Shown piece by piece: positions 33,875-42,172 of a stretch of DNA of 64,000 nucleotides (position 1 is the first letter of the stretch; every line of letters starts with the position of its first letter). The notes beneath the pieces were generated by a model. The model was given only the letters and a program-made list of their open reading frames with translations, was not told the origin of the DNA and did not search any database. Location of the stretch: NCBI GenBank assembly GCA_016937575.1, contig JAFHKN010000002.1:2356001-2420000 (forward strand), written 5' to 3'. This DNA is from Roseomonas aeriglobus. Its GTDB lineage: Bacteria > Pseudomonadota > Alphaproteobacteria > Sphingomonadales > Sphingomonadaceae. The translations under genes and the position numbers were made by a program.

Positions 33875-33888
33875 TGAAAGCGCTTGCA
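33875..33888. promoter_or_regulatory. LacI/GalR-type operator 1 (P450 / regulator intergenic)
   Basis: TGAAAGCGCTTGCA, 12 of 14 bases palindromic about a central CG, the form expected for LacI/GalR proteins. It lies 21 nt upstream of the P450 ATG and 45 nt upstream of the regulator ATG. Two near-identical copies occur at 34927 and 37279. Confidence 0.75.
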
Positions 33889-33933
33889 ACGATGATCTTT
33901 GCATGGGCCGCGATCTTGCGACTATCATCGATC

Positions 33934-34929
33934 ATGACCTTGCCGCGCGTGCCCCGCCTCGACGACGTCGCGACCCTCGCCGGCGTATCCGCGGCGACGG
34001 TATCGCGCTTTCTCAACACCCCTCATATGGTGAAGTCGGCGACCGCGGAGCGGATCCGCGCGGCGATCGAAGCGACGGGCTATGTTCCGAACATGACCGC
34101 AGGCGCGCTTGCGACCAACCGTTCGCGGCTAATCGCGGCGCTCGTCCCCGACATCGCGCAATCGATCTTCAACGACACGGTCGAGGCGATGATCGACGAA
34201 CTGTCCGCCGACGGGAACAGCGTCGTGCTGGCACTGACCGGCGCCGACAATCGACGGCTCGATCGAGAGATCAACGTCGCCCTGGCGCGCCGCGTCGACG
34301 CGATCATCCTCACCGGCATCGTCAGCGACCCCGATGTCCGCGCACGATTGCGGGCGCAGTCGGTCACCGTCATCGAGACATGGGGCCTGCCCGACGACCC
34401 GATCGACGTGTCGGTCGGCTTCTCGCACCGCCAGGCCGGCGAGGAACTGGCCAGGTTCCTGCGGGGGCGCGGTTATCGCCGGCCCCATCTCGTCGTGCCG
34501 CGCTCCACCCGATCGGAGCGGCGGGCAAGCGGCTTCATCGACCGCTGGATGCGCGAGGGCGGCCCCGAACCGACCCGGCTGGACGTCAATGTTCCCAGCC
34601 ACTTCGGACAGGGCCGGCTGAGCTACCGCGCCTTGGCCGACCTGCCTGTCCAGCCCGATGTGGTCGTCTGCGGCTCCGACTGGATCGCGCAAGGGCTGAT
34701 CGTCGAGGCGCAGGCCGCAGGAATACGCGTGCCGGATCAGATTGCGGTTACGGGCTTCGGCAACCTGCGCCTCGCCGGCGACATGCGCCCGACGATCACG
34801 TCGGTCGACGTGGATGGTGGCCGAATCGCCCGCGAGGTCATCCGCGTCCTGCGCGCCCGCGCCGCGGGCGAGACCGTCGACACCCGCATCGACGTCGGCT
34901 TTCGGATCATCGCGCGGGAGAGCGCATGA
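33934..34929 (+). CDS. LacI family transcriptional regulator
   Basis: Protein of 331 residues. The HTH and hinge PRLDDVATLAGVSAATVSRFLNTP at the N-terminus, followed by RIRAAIEATGYVPNMTAGALATNRS, are typical of LacI/GalR; the remainder is a periplasmic-binding-protein-like sensor (LIAALVPDIAQSIFNDTVEAM, VAVTGFGNLRLAG-like core, REVIRVLRARAAGE). The ATG at 33934 was chosen because it leaves a normal N-terminus; an upstream frame would extend across the operator. It likely represses its own region, the P450 operon, the hydrolases and the PrpD gene through three matching operators. The effector could be a sugar acid or an aromatic-linked sugar; none can be deduced. Confidence 0.9.
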   Translation: MTLPRVPRLDDVATLAGVSAATVSRFLNTPHMVKSATAERIRAAIEATGYVPNMTAGALATNRSRLIAALVPDIAQSIFNDTVEAMIDELSADGNSVVLALTGADNRRLDREINVALARRVDAIILTGIVSDPDVRARLRAQSVTVIETWGLPDDPIDVSVGFSHRQAGEELARFLRGRGYRRPHLVVPRSTRSERRASGFIDRWMREGGPEPTRLDVNVPSHFGQGRLSYRALADLPVQPDVVVCGSDWIAQGLIVEAQAAGIRVPDQIAVTGFGNLRLAGDMRPTITSVDVDGGRIAREVIRVLRARAAGETVDTRIDVGFRIIARESA

Positions 34930-34940
34930 AAGGCCTTGCA
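34927..34940. promoter_or_regulatory. LacI/GalR-type operator 2 (upstream of the secreted hydrolase)
   Basis: TGAAAGGCCTTGCA overlapping the stop codon of the LacI gene, 52 nt upstream of the TTG start of the next gene. It matches operator 1 in 12 of 14 positions; the two differences are the central bases. Confidence 0.65.
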
Positions 34941-34992
34941 TAGCGATGGCGATTGCGTAGCTTTATCCCATAACAGTCTTGGGAGAGCGCCG

Positions 34993-35940
34993 TTGCGATC
35001 GTTGATCTTTGCCCTGTTGGCCGGTGTGGCAAGCCTCGCCGCAGCTCAGCAACCGCCCCGCACCCCCTCCCCCGCCGATACCGCACGCGAAGCGGCCATC
35101 CGCGCCGCGGCCGACAAATTGCCCGACGCAGCCGGAACCGGGCCGTACAAGGCGATCAAGGAAGTCGACCCGACGCTGCGCAACCACGTCGTCTATCGTC
35201 CGGCCATCGTGCCGCGCGATCGCAAACTGGGCGTGATCCTGTGGGGCAACGGCGGCTGCCGCGAGGACGGGGCAAGCGCACGCCAGCATCTGGGCGAGTT
35301 GGCCAGCCACGGCTATCTCGTCATCGCGCCCGGCGCGATCCTGAGCGGCCCCGGCGCCCCGCCCCCGGTCCAGGAACCACCCGGCCTGTATGTCCGCACC
35401 ACCACCGCCGACGTGCTGGCCGGGCTCGATTGGGCTTTGAGGGAGAACACGCGTCGCGGCAGCCGCTATTTCGGGCGGATCGATCCCGCCCAGATCGGGG
35501 TCGCCGGACATAGCTGCGGCGGTCTGCAGGCGATTCAGGCCGCGGCCGATCCGCGCGTGAGGGCGGTGATCGTCCATAATAGCGGCGTTTTCGCCGACGG
35601 CAGCAATCCGATCCGCGGACTGACCGTCGACAAGTCGCTGCTGGCGAAATTCCACACGCCCGTGCTCTATATTCTCGGTGGGCCGAGCGACGTCGCCTAT
35701 CCCAACGGGACCGACGATTTCCGCCGGATTTCGCATGTTCCGGCGATGCTGCTGAACCGCGACGTCGGCCACGGCGGCACCTTCCGCGAGCCGAACGGCG
35801 GTCCGGTCGCCCAGGTTTCCGCCCGGTGGTTCGACTGGCAGCTGCGCGGCGACCGGACCGCGGCCAAGACCTTCGTCGGTCCGAACTGCGGCGTTTGCAT
35901 TGACCCGACATGGACGGTCGAGCGCAAGCGCATCGGCTAA
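34993..35940 (+). CDS. Secreted alpha/beta hydrolase
   Basis: Protein of 315 residues with a signal peptide (LRSLIFALLAGVASLAAAQ). The core shows LGVILWGNGGCREDGASARQHL, a nucleophile elbow GVAGHSCGGLQ with Ser174, VLYILGGPSDVAYPNG and a likely His in NRDVGHGGTF; Cys residues at the C-terminus (GPNCGVC) may form a disulphide in the periplasm. The start is a TTG at 34993, supported by GGGAGAG 6 nt upstream and by the signal peptide beginning there. The family fold is dienelactone-hydrolase- or PET-hydrolase-like, but substrate is unknown; ester cleavage of a plant-derived compound fits the context. Probably controlled through operator 2. Confidence 0.75.
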   Translation: MRSLIFALLAGVASLAAAQQPPRTPSPADTAREAAIRAAADKLPDAAGTGPYKAIKEVDPTLRNHVVYRPAIVPRDRKLGVILWGNGGCREDGASARQHLGELASHGYLVIAPGAILSGPGAPPPVQEPPGLYVRTTTADVLAGLDWALRENTRRGSRYFGRIDPAQIGVAGHSCGGLQAIQAAADPRVRAVIVHNSGVFADGSNPIRGLTVDKSLLAKFHTPVLYILGGPSDVAYPNGTDDFRRISHVPAMLLNRDVGHGGTFREPNGGPVAQVSARWFDWQLRGDRTAAKTFVGPNCGVCIDPTWTVERKRIG

Positions 35941-35970
35941 CGCGCGGCACCGGAGCGGCGTGCGAACGCT

Positions 35971-37236
35971 CTAGCGACAGCGCCCGCCCCGAACGCACGG
36001 CCGCAGCATCGGTGGTGGCCTATGGTCGATAAAGCCCGCCGGCCGCGCGGGCCAACGTCCTTGCGTCAGCCGCGCGTCGAGGTAGCGCAGGCTGGCAAGC
36101 ACGGTTTGCGGCGTGAAGGTGCAATGCCCGGCGCTCCGCACCCACAGGCTGCGAACATCGCCGCGCGCCGTGTCGACATAGCCCTGTTGCAGCGACGGCG
36201 ATGTCAGGCCGTCGCCGATTGCCTGCACCGCGACCAGCGGCACCGTGGGACGCCCATTCGGCGTGTAATGGGCCATCATGTAGCGGACCGCCTCCGGCGC
36301 TGCGGTGATGCGCGGGGCCGCCTGCAACCGTGCCAGATCGGCATCGAGATCGAGACCTGCGGCACGATACAGCGAAGCCACCATCGCCCGGCGCCCGGAC
36401 AGCGCGAGCTGCCGACGGTAATCGACGCCGACATTCCAGGAAAAGACGCCGCCCGCCCGCGCCTCCTGATCGACACGCGGCAGGAAGACGCCACGCACTA
36501 AGCTTCGCGCGATCTCGTCGGCTTGCGCGATATGGTCGGTTTCCCGGGGCTCGGCCCGGTCCGGGCTCGTCCACCCCGGGATGCCAGCCAGCACGCCCGC
36601 CAACGCGATACGCGCCCGGCCCTCGGGTGTCCCCGAAACGGCGGCCAGCGCGCTCGCGGCGCGCTTTCCGTTCGCCATGTCATCATCGACATCGACGAGT
36701 CGGATACCGGCGTCAGGCGCGACCAGCGTACGGAACGCGCTTGCCCCATCGAGCGCCATGTTCATCATGCCCAAGGCGCCACCGATCGACGCGCACAGGG
36801 CGACGCCGCCGTCGATCGCCGCGGGCCGCTGCTCGGCAAGGGCCGTCGTCACCAGCCCGCCCATCGAATAACCCCAGGCGATCACCCGCCGTGGCTTGCC
36901 ATAGCGCGCCGTGAAGGCCGCGATCGTCGCGCGCTGCGCAGGTACGGCCTCCGCCAGCGCCCAGCCACCACTGCCGTAATCGGATCCGGCGACGGCGTAG
37001 CCCTCTGCCAGCAGCGCGGCCTTCAAGGCCGGGGGCGCGCTCTCCGGTCGGCCGGCAACGGGCGAATAGCCGCGGCTCCAGAGCAGCAATGTCCCGTTCC
37101 AATTGGCGGGGCGCTCGCCCTCCCACTGCATCCCGCCGGGAGTGATGACCGGCGTGGACGTGGCCTGTCGCGCCCCGACCGGCGCGATCGCCGCGATCAT
37201 GGCCACAGACATCAGAAGCCCCAATTGTCGCTTCAT
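35971..37236 (-). CDS. Secreted alpha/beta hydrolase
   Basis: Protein of 421 residues with a signal peptide (MKRQLGLLMSVAMIAAIAPVGA). The mature part starts with ITPGGMQWEGERPANWNGTLLLWSRGY, followed by the nucleophile elbow VIAWGYSMGGLVTTALA with Ser124. A late AIGDGLTSP and AGHCTFTPQ may hold the acid and His. The length and the large insertion between the elbow and these residues resemble exported esterases of the tannase/feruloyl type without the CS-D-HC signature. The ATG at 37236 begins the signal peptide; upstream frame is read-through of the PrpD gene's shadow. It is convergent with the other hydrolase and shares operator 3 with the PrpD gene. Substrate unknown. Confidence 0.75.
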   Translation of the reverse strand: MKRQLGLLMSVAMIAAIAPVGARQATSTPVITPGGMQWEGERPANWNGTLLLWSRGYSPVAGRPESAPPALKAALLAEGYAVAGSDYGSGGWALAEAVPAQRATIAAFTARYGKPRRVIAWGYSMGGLVTTALAEQRPAAIDGGVALCASIGGALGMMNMALDGASAFRTLVAPDAGIRLVDVDDDMANGKRAASALAAVSGTPEGRARIALAGVLAGIPGWTSPDRAEPRETDHIAQADEIARSLVRGVFLPRVDQEARAGGVFSWNVGVDYRRQLALSGRRAMVASLYRAAGLDLDADLARLQAAPRITAAPEAVRYMMAHYTPNGRPTVPLVAVQAIGDGLTSPSLQQGYVDTARGDVRSLWVRSAGHCTFTPQTVLASLRYLDARLTQGRWPARPAGFIDHRPPPMLRPCVRGGRCR

Positions 37237-37278
37237 CGCAGACCGTTCGCTTTCCGCTTGCTTTCCCACGCCTAGAAA

Positions 37279-37292
37279 TGAAAGCGTTTGCA
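37279..37292. promoter_or_regulatory. LacI/GalR-type operator 3 (between hydrolase and PrpD genes)
   Basis: TGAAAGCGTTTGCA, differing from operator 1 at one position. It lies 43 nt upstream of the leftward hydrolase ATG and ends 4 nt before the PrpD ATG, so bound repressor would block both divergent genes. Confidence 0.72.
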
Positions 37293-37296
37293 GAAT

Positions 37297-38673
37297 ATGG
37301 AGATCGACGCAACCGCCCAACCCGTAACCCGTCGCATCGCAGCGCATTTTGCCGCGACCGGTTTCGACGATTTGCCTTCGGCGACCCGACACGCGACCCG
37401 CCGCGCGTTGCTCGACGCCATGGGGGTCATGCTTGCGGCGACGACTCTCGCACCCGATGCGCGGCCATTCAGGGACCAGGCCATCGCCGAGGGCGGCGCG
37501 CCGGACGCCCGGCTGTTGGGGCACGACGTGCGGGTGCCGATGCCGGCCGCGGCGTTTGCGAACGGCGCGCTCGCGCATGCACTCGATTTCGGCGACACGT
37601 TCGACGCCGGGCCCGCGCACCCCGGTGCGGCGCTGGTGCCCGCGCTGCTGGCCATCGCGGACGCCAATCCTGCGATCGATGGCCGGGCGTTCATGACCGC
37701 GATGGCGCTCGGCAGCGACCTCGCCTGTCGCATCTCTCTCGCCCCCGCCCGCCCCTTCGAGGATGGCGGCTGGTATCCGCCGCCGTTCTCCGGGATGATC
37801 GGCGCCGCGGCGGCATGCGCCAAGCTGCTCGGTCTCGACGCGGACGGCATCGTCCAGGCGATCGGCCTTGCCCTGTGCCAAGCGAGCTTTCCGGCCGAGA
37901 TAAAGTTCGATGCAGATACACGTCTGCGCGGCGTGCGGGAGGGGTTCGCAGCCCGTGCGGCCGTCAGCGGCGCGTTGCTCGCGCAGCGCGGCGTCCGCGC
38001 TTTCTCAGCACCGCTAGAAGGACGCGGCGGCTTTTTCGCACTTCACGGCGGCGGTCTTCGCGCCGACGTGCTGCTGGCCGAACTGGGCGCCCGCTTCCTG
38101 GGCGACGACGTCAGCTTCAAGCCCTGGCCGGCCTGTCGCGGAACGCACGCCTATATCGAGGCGGCGCTTGCCCTTCGACCCCGGATTTCGCTCGCCGACA
38201 TCGTGCAAGTGGAGGTCGAAATCGGCCCGGTTCAGGAGATGCTGATCGAGCCACGCGCCAAGAAAGTCGCGCCACCGAGCGCGATCGACGCCAAATTCTC
38301 CATTCCCTTCACCGTCGCTGCGGCGCTGGTCCACGGAACGGTGACGCTCGACACCTTTGCTCCGGCGGCCCTTGCCGATCGCGACCTGCGTGCCATCGCC
38401 GACACGGTGTCCCCGGTTCGAAACCCGGACTGGGGGCGCGCACAGGCGGCAAGCGGCAGCGTCACGATCCTGACGAAAGACGGTCAGCGGCTGCACGTCG
38501 CCATCCCGCAGGCCGCGGGCCATCTCGACCGGCCGATGTCGGACGACGATCTGCGCGCCAAATTCGTCGATTGCGCGATGCGGGGCGCGACACCCATGAC
38601 CCGGACACAGGCCACGCGCCTCGCGGACGCGATCCTAGCGGGCGACCCGAGGGGAAATCTCCTGACGTGGTAA
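37297..38673 (+). CDS. MmgE/PrpD family protein
   Basis: Protein of 458 residues. It shows the family's N-terminal helical domain (RRALLDAMGVMLAATTL, MPAAAFANGALAHALDFGDTFDAGPAHPGAALVPALLA) and later FKPWPACRGTHAYIEAALAL, KFSIPFTVAAALVHG and LDRPMSDDDLRAKF. Members include 2-methylcitrate dehydratase, cis-aconitate decarboxylase and less known dehydratases or isomerases of hydroxy acids. The neighbouring operator and hydrolases suggest control by the LacI-type regulator rather than a propionate pathway, and no prpB/prpC is seen. The ATG at 37297 was chosen over a TTG 9 nt upstream, which lies in the operator. No Shine-Dalgarno is apparent; the operator occupies its place. Activity cannot be assigned. 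Confidence 0.85.
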   Translation: MEIDATAQPVTRRIAAHFAATGFDDLPSATRHATRRALLDAMGVMLAATTLAPDARPFRDQAIAEGGAPDARLLGHDVRVPMPAAAFANGALAHALDFGDTFDAGPAHPGAALVPALLAIADANPAIDGRAFMTAMALGSDLACRISLAPARPFEDGGWYPPPFSGMIGAAAACAKLLGLDADGIVQAIGLALCQASFPAEIKFDADTRLRGVREGFAARAAVSGALLAQRGVRAFSAPLEGRGGFFALHGGGLRADVLLAELGARFLGDDVSFKPWPACRGTHAYIEAALALRPRISLADIVQVEVEIGPVQEMLIEPRAKKVAPPSAIDAKFSIPFTVAAALVHGTVTLDTFAPAALADRDLRAIADTVSPVRNPDWGRAQAASGSVTILTKDGQRLHVAIPQAAGHLDRPMSDDDLRAKFVDCAMRGATPMTRTQATRLADAILAGDPRGNLLTW

Positions 38674-38679
38674 AGCTCG

Positions 38680-38700
38680 CCTGCCCACGCTCAGGGCGGG
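38680..38700 (+). terminator. Weak hairpin after the PrpD gene
   Basis: CCTGCCC (38680-38686) can pair with GGGCGGG (38694-38700), one T-G wobble, 7-nt loop, 7 nt after the stop. No clear U-run. The rest of the gap 38701-38918 holds nothing recognised. Confidence 0.3.
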
Positions 38701-38918
38701 ATTATCGTGGAAAAGCCGTCGGGATACGAGGGCGTCATGCAACACACCGGTCGGCGCGTCGGCGTGTGATCGAATAGGGCCGCTCGGCCGGCGCGTTCGT
38801 CCGGTTTCCCTCGGCCGCCGCGGCAGGCAACTGAGCCTCTCACTGTCCCCGCACATTGCCGCCCAGACAGCTTCCGATGCCAATCCCGGTCGCGCGGCGC
38901 CCCGGGGCCGGGATCGGA

Positions 38919-39230
38919 TCAGGTCGCGGCGTTGGCGAGCACCGCGTCGAGCAGCCCCGGAAAGCGCCGATCGAAGTCGTCGCGGCGCAGCGTATTGATC
39001 ATCTCGCGCCCGGACTGCGTGGTCTCGATCAGGCCCGCAGATCGCAGCAGCTTCAGGTGATTGGACAGCGTGCTCTTCGGAATGCTCTCGCACGGCGCCG
39101 CATCGGTGCAGCTCAGCCGCTCCGTCGCGGCGAGCCGCGCAACCATGCCCAGCCGATTGGGGTCGGCCAACGCGTGCAGCGCCAGATCGAGCGGCACGTC
39201 CTCCAGCCGGGGATGGGTGAAGCGAGGCAT
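38919..39230 (-). CDS. ArsR family transcriptional regulator
   Basis: Protein of 103 residues: winged helix with LALHALADPNRLGMVARLAATERLSCTDAAPCESIPKSTLSNHLKLLRSAGLIETTQSGREMINTLR. The recognition helix IPKSTLSNHLKLLRSAGLI is typical of ArsR. Cys residues before it could sense metals or redox state, but the usual ArsR ELCVCDL metal site is not present. ATG at 39230; an upstream extension in frame crosses the operator and was rejected. It is divergent from the SDR gene with a clear dyad between them, so it most likely controls that gene. Confidence 0.87.
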   Translation of the reverse strand: MPRFTHPRLEDVPLDLALHALADPNRLGMVARLAATERLSCTDAAPCESIPKSTLSNHLKLLRSAGLIETTQSGREMINTLRRDDFDRRFPGLLDAVLANAAT

Positions 39231-39260
39231 GACATCGATATAGGAGGCTCTACGGAATTT

Positions 39261-39285
39261 AATAGTTCGGGAATATTGAACTGTT
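39261..39285. promoter_or_regulatory. Candidate ArsR operator
   Basis: Dyad AATAGTTC (39261-39268) and GAACTGTT (39278-39285) with a 9-nt centre, in the middle of the 130-nt divergent region. Arms match in 7 of 8 positions. Confidence 0.6.
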
Positions 39286-39360
39286 GAACCGATGCCCCAT
39301 CTTCCCGACTGCCGACAGCGCACGACGCCGTGATCGCGGGCGAGAATTTGGAGACCAGAC

Positions 39361-40095
39361 ATGTCACTTCAGGGTAAGAAAGCGCTCGTGACCGGCGGAT
39401 CGCGGGGGATTGGCTCGGCGATCGCCAAGCGGCTGGCGGCGGATGGCGCGACGGTCGCAATCACCTATGCCGGCAATACCGCGGCGGCCGACGCGACGGT
39501 CGCAGCGATCCAGGACGCGGGCGGCACCGCCTTCGCGGTCCAGGCCGACGCTGCCGATCCGCTATCGCAGCGGGCCGGGATAGAACAGGCTGCGGCGGCG
39601 CTCGGCGGGATCGACATCCTGGTCCACAACGCCGGCGTGGCGGAATTCTCGACCGTCGCTGAGGATAGCGACGAGACCTACGACCGTCAGTTCGGCGTCA
39701 ATGTGAAGGGCCTGCACGTCGGCACGCGTGCGGCGCTGCCGCACCTGAACGATGGCGGCCGGATCATCCTGATCGGCAGCATCTCCGGCGAGAAGGCGTT
39801 CCCCGCGACCTCGGTCTACAGTGCGACGAAGGCGGCGGTGGCAGCCCTGGCCCGCGGCTGGGCGAAGGACCTCGCGCCGCGCAACATCCTGGTCAACACG
39901 GTACAGCCCGGGCCGATCGACACCGACATGAACCCCGCCGACAGCGACTTCGCACAGCAGATGATCGGCGCGATTCCGCTCGGCCGCTACGGGCGGGTCG
40001 AGGAAATCGCGGGTGCCGTAGCGTTCCTCGCCGGACCGGACGCCAGCTACATCACCGGCACGACTCTCAACATCGATGGCGGTGCGGCAGCCTGA
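39361..40095 (+). CDS. SDR family oxidoreductase
   Basis: Protein of 244 residues, a classical short-chain dehydrogenase. Cofactor site ALVTGGSRGIGSAIAKRLA; NAG motif VHNAGVAEF; catalytic Ser in LIGSISGEKAF and Y-x-x-x-K in SVYSATKAAVAALARGW; C-terminal YITGTTLNIDGGAAA. It is NAD(P)-dependent and resembles 3-oxoacyl-ACP reductase-type SDRs; the residues after the first beta-strand do not settle NAD versus NADP. Divergent from the ArsR gene, which probably controls it. Substrate unknown. Confidence 0.9.
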   Translation: MSLQGKKALVTGGSRGIGSAIAKRLAADGATVAITYAGNTAAADATVAAIQDAGGTAFAVQADAADPLSQRAGIEQAAAALGGIDILVHNAGVAEFSTVAEDSDETYDRQFGVNVKGLHVGTRAALPHLNDGGRIILIGSISGEKAFPATSVYSATKAAVAALARGWAKDLAPRNILVNTVQPGPIDTDMNPADSDFAQQMIGAIPLGRYGRVEEIAGAVAFLAGPDASYITGTTLNIDGGAAA

Positions 40096-40705
40096 CGCAA
40101 AGCGCGGTCACACACCCCAGCGGATGGGTGACCGCGCGCCCTCCTCGACCCTATCGAACATTTTCCAGAATGACGGCAAGTCGCGGGTGGACGCCCGGCG
40201 CCTGCCACGCGGCGCCGTATTCGGGACAAAGCGATTCCTGGCGGTGCGATAGACCGTGGGTCCCAGCGTGCGGCGACCGGCGCCAGTCGGGTCGGCATCC
40301 AGGCAGCACTCGAAGCCGATGCCGATAAGCGCGAAACCGGCTCGCTCACGTCACGGGTGGTGCAGTGAAGTACATTACGCACCGGCTGGGCAACGACTCG
40401 ACGGTCATGGCGAAGGGCCCTTATGCTCCTATTATCAGATCAACGGCGTGCTGTCGGGCAGCGTGCCGCTGGGCGGCAGCGGGTTCCAAGATCGGGGCTG
40501 CGGTCGCGCTGCGGACCCGCAACGGATTCGGCGAAATCTGACCACGGGTCTAGAAAACTATACCAAGGACATCTGCGCGGCGCGCTATACGCTGCAGGTT
40601 GAACCGTCATCGCGACGTTGGCGGAGCGGCACTTACTACCGAATCGGTACCTCCCGGAGTGGACCGGAGCCCCCCGGCAGGGCAGGATGGCTGTACGAGG
40701 TGCTT
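40096..40705. other. Intergenic region, possible decayed coding sequence
   Basis: 610 nt without a clear gene. On the minus strand a frame ending at the TCA of 40108-40110 runs open for about 230 nt and reads YRTARNRFVPNTAPRG in its middle, but it has no start codon or ribosome site. On the plus strand frame of the next gene the region also stays open without a recognised motif. It may hold fragments of a lost gene. Nothing is called here. Confidence 0.4.
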
Positions 40706-41563
40706 ATGAGTATGATGATTGCCGCCGCCTTGCTGGCACAGGCAGGGCAGACGCCGTCAACCCAAACCCCGACGCCCCCGCGCGGCGACGTGGTCGTGCA
40801 GGGCAAGCGCCTGGACGCCGAGGCGCTGAAGCAAACGATCGTGACAGGCTTCAGCGCGCCCGGCTATCGCCCCGACATCACGCACCGCGAATATGAAATG
40901 GCCGAACGCGCGGCGAAATGCGCGACCCGGGGCCGGATCTTCGGCCCGGCGTTGGTTCGCGAGGTCGTCGATGGCGTGTTCAACTCGTCGGAGCATGATC
41001 GCTGGCAGGACCGCCTCTTCCGTCAGACCGCCAGCTGCGGCATGGGTGCGGCGGTAAAATACGAAGGTGGCGCGCTCGCCAGCGGTTCGCCAGTCGGCTT
41101 CCTGTCGATCAGCCGCGTCACGCCGATCAGCGAGGCATCGACCAGCGACCGCGGCGTGCTGCTCCGCGGGGCGGTAACGGCGGAGGCGCTGCGCCGCTAT
41201 GTGCCAGACCTGCAATTGACCCGCGAGGTGTTGCAGCACCCGGTGGTCGTCCACCGCTTTGTCGATCGTGAGGAAAAGCGTGCGAAGCTGCGCATCGCCA
41301 GCGACATGCGCTATTTCAAGGTGGCGACTTGCCTGGTCCAGCGCCAGCCGGAAACCGCGATCCGCATCGTCTACGAACGCCCCCTGCCAGACGGCCTGCA
41401 AATGACCATCGCGCAGATGATCGAGAACGACCGCCAATGCGTCGGTGGGGCGAAGACGGTTGCGTTCGATCCCACGCAATTCCGCCTGTATCTGGGTGAC
41501 GCGCTCTACCGGTGGGCGGTGGCCGCGAAGGGCGTGGAGTCGTTGGTCCCGCAAGGGGATTGA
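40706..41563 (+). CDS. Hypothetical exported protein
   Basis: Protein of 285 residues. A short signal-like start (MSMMIAAALLAQAGQ) is followed by PPRGDVVVQGKRLDAEALKQTI, a motif also present in the protein at 57581-58837. The rest carries scattered Cys (AAKCATRG, TASCGMG, VATCLVQ, DRQCVGG) that could form disulphides. ACGAGG precedes the ATG; the upstream in-frame extension is long but has no gene-like features. No family recognised. It probably works in the periplasm. Confidence 0.6.
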   Translation: MSMMIAAALLAQAGQTPSTQTPTPPRGDVVVQGKRLDAEALKQTIVTGFSAPGYRPDITHREYEMAERAAKCATRGRIFGPALVREVVDGVFNSSEHDRWQDRLFRQTASCGMGAAVKYEGGALASGSPVGFLSISRVTPISEASTSDRGVLLRGAVTAEALRRYVPDLQLTREVLQHPVVVHRFVDREEKRAKLRIASDMRYFKVATCLVQRQPETAIRIVYERPLPDGLQMTIAQMIENDRQCVGGAKTVAFDPTQFRLYLGDALYRWAVAAKGVESLVPQGD

Positions 41564-41687
41564 TAGGCCGGGTTGTAGGACGCACTCCCGCTTTTCGGCC
41601 GCGCCGCTCAACCAGGGCCGCTACGCGGCCTGGCTGCCTGACGTGGCGAATCCATGTTTGCGTGAGCAATTGCTGGCCGCACGCGAC

Positions 41688-42170
41688 CTACTTCGGCAAA
41701 TCGACCCTATCCCCCTCCGCGATCCCCAGTTCCGCCGCGCGGCCGCCGAGGATTTCGAGCACTGCACTGACCGGCTCGCCACTGGGGATCGGGGTCTTGT
41801 CGAACGGCACGGTATTCTCGGCAATGCGCGCGATCGTGCCGTCAGGGCGAATGAACAGGATGTCGAGCGGGGTCGGCGTATTTTCCATCCAGAAGCTCGC
41901 CTCGCGCGGCGGGCCGCCTTCGGGGGGATAGGGGGCGAACAACATGCCGCCGTCCTTCTGGATGTCGGTACGGTACATCAGCCCGCGCTGCTGTTCGGCC
42001 GCGGTGCGGGCGAGCTCGACCTGAAACGCGTGCGCGCCGTTCGCCGAGCGGACCGTCACGGTCTTGGTTGCGACGCCGTTCGCCGCCGCGGAGCCGCCCG
42101 ACGAACACGCGGTCATCGCAGGCGTCAGGGCCAGCGCCGCCAGCGCGACGGCAAATCGACGAAGCAGCAT
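41688..42170 (-). CDS. DUF192 family lipoprotein
   Basis: Protein of 160 residues. Lipoprotein signal ALAALALTPAMTACSSGG, then a DUF192 domain: FQVELARTAAEQQRGLMYRTDIQKDGGMLF, FWMENTPTPLDILFIRPDGTI and EILGGRAAELGIAEGDRV. The family is widespread and has no agreed function. It overlaps nothing but ends the leftward pair with the cold-shock gene upstream (2 nt gap), so they share a transcript. Confidence 0.87.
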   Translation of the reverse strand: MLLRRFAVALAALALTPAMTACSSGGSAAANGVATKTVTVRSANGAHAFQVELARTAAEQQRGLMYRTDIQKDGGMLFAPYPPEGGPPREASFWMENTPTPLDILFIRPDGTIARIAENTVPFDKTPIPSGEPVSAVLEILGGRAAELGIAEGDRVDLPK

Positions 42171-42172
42171 CG

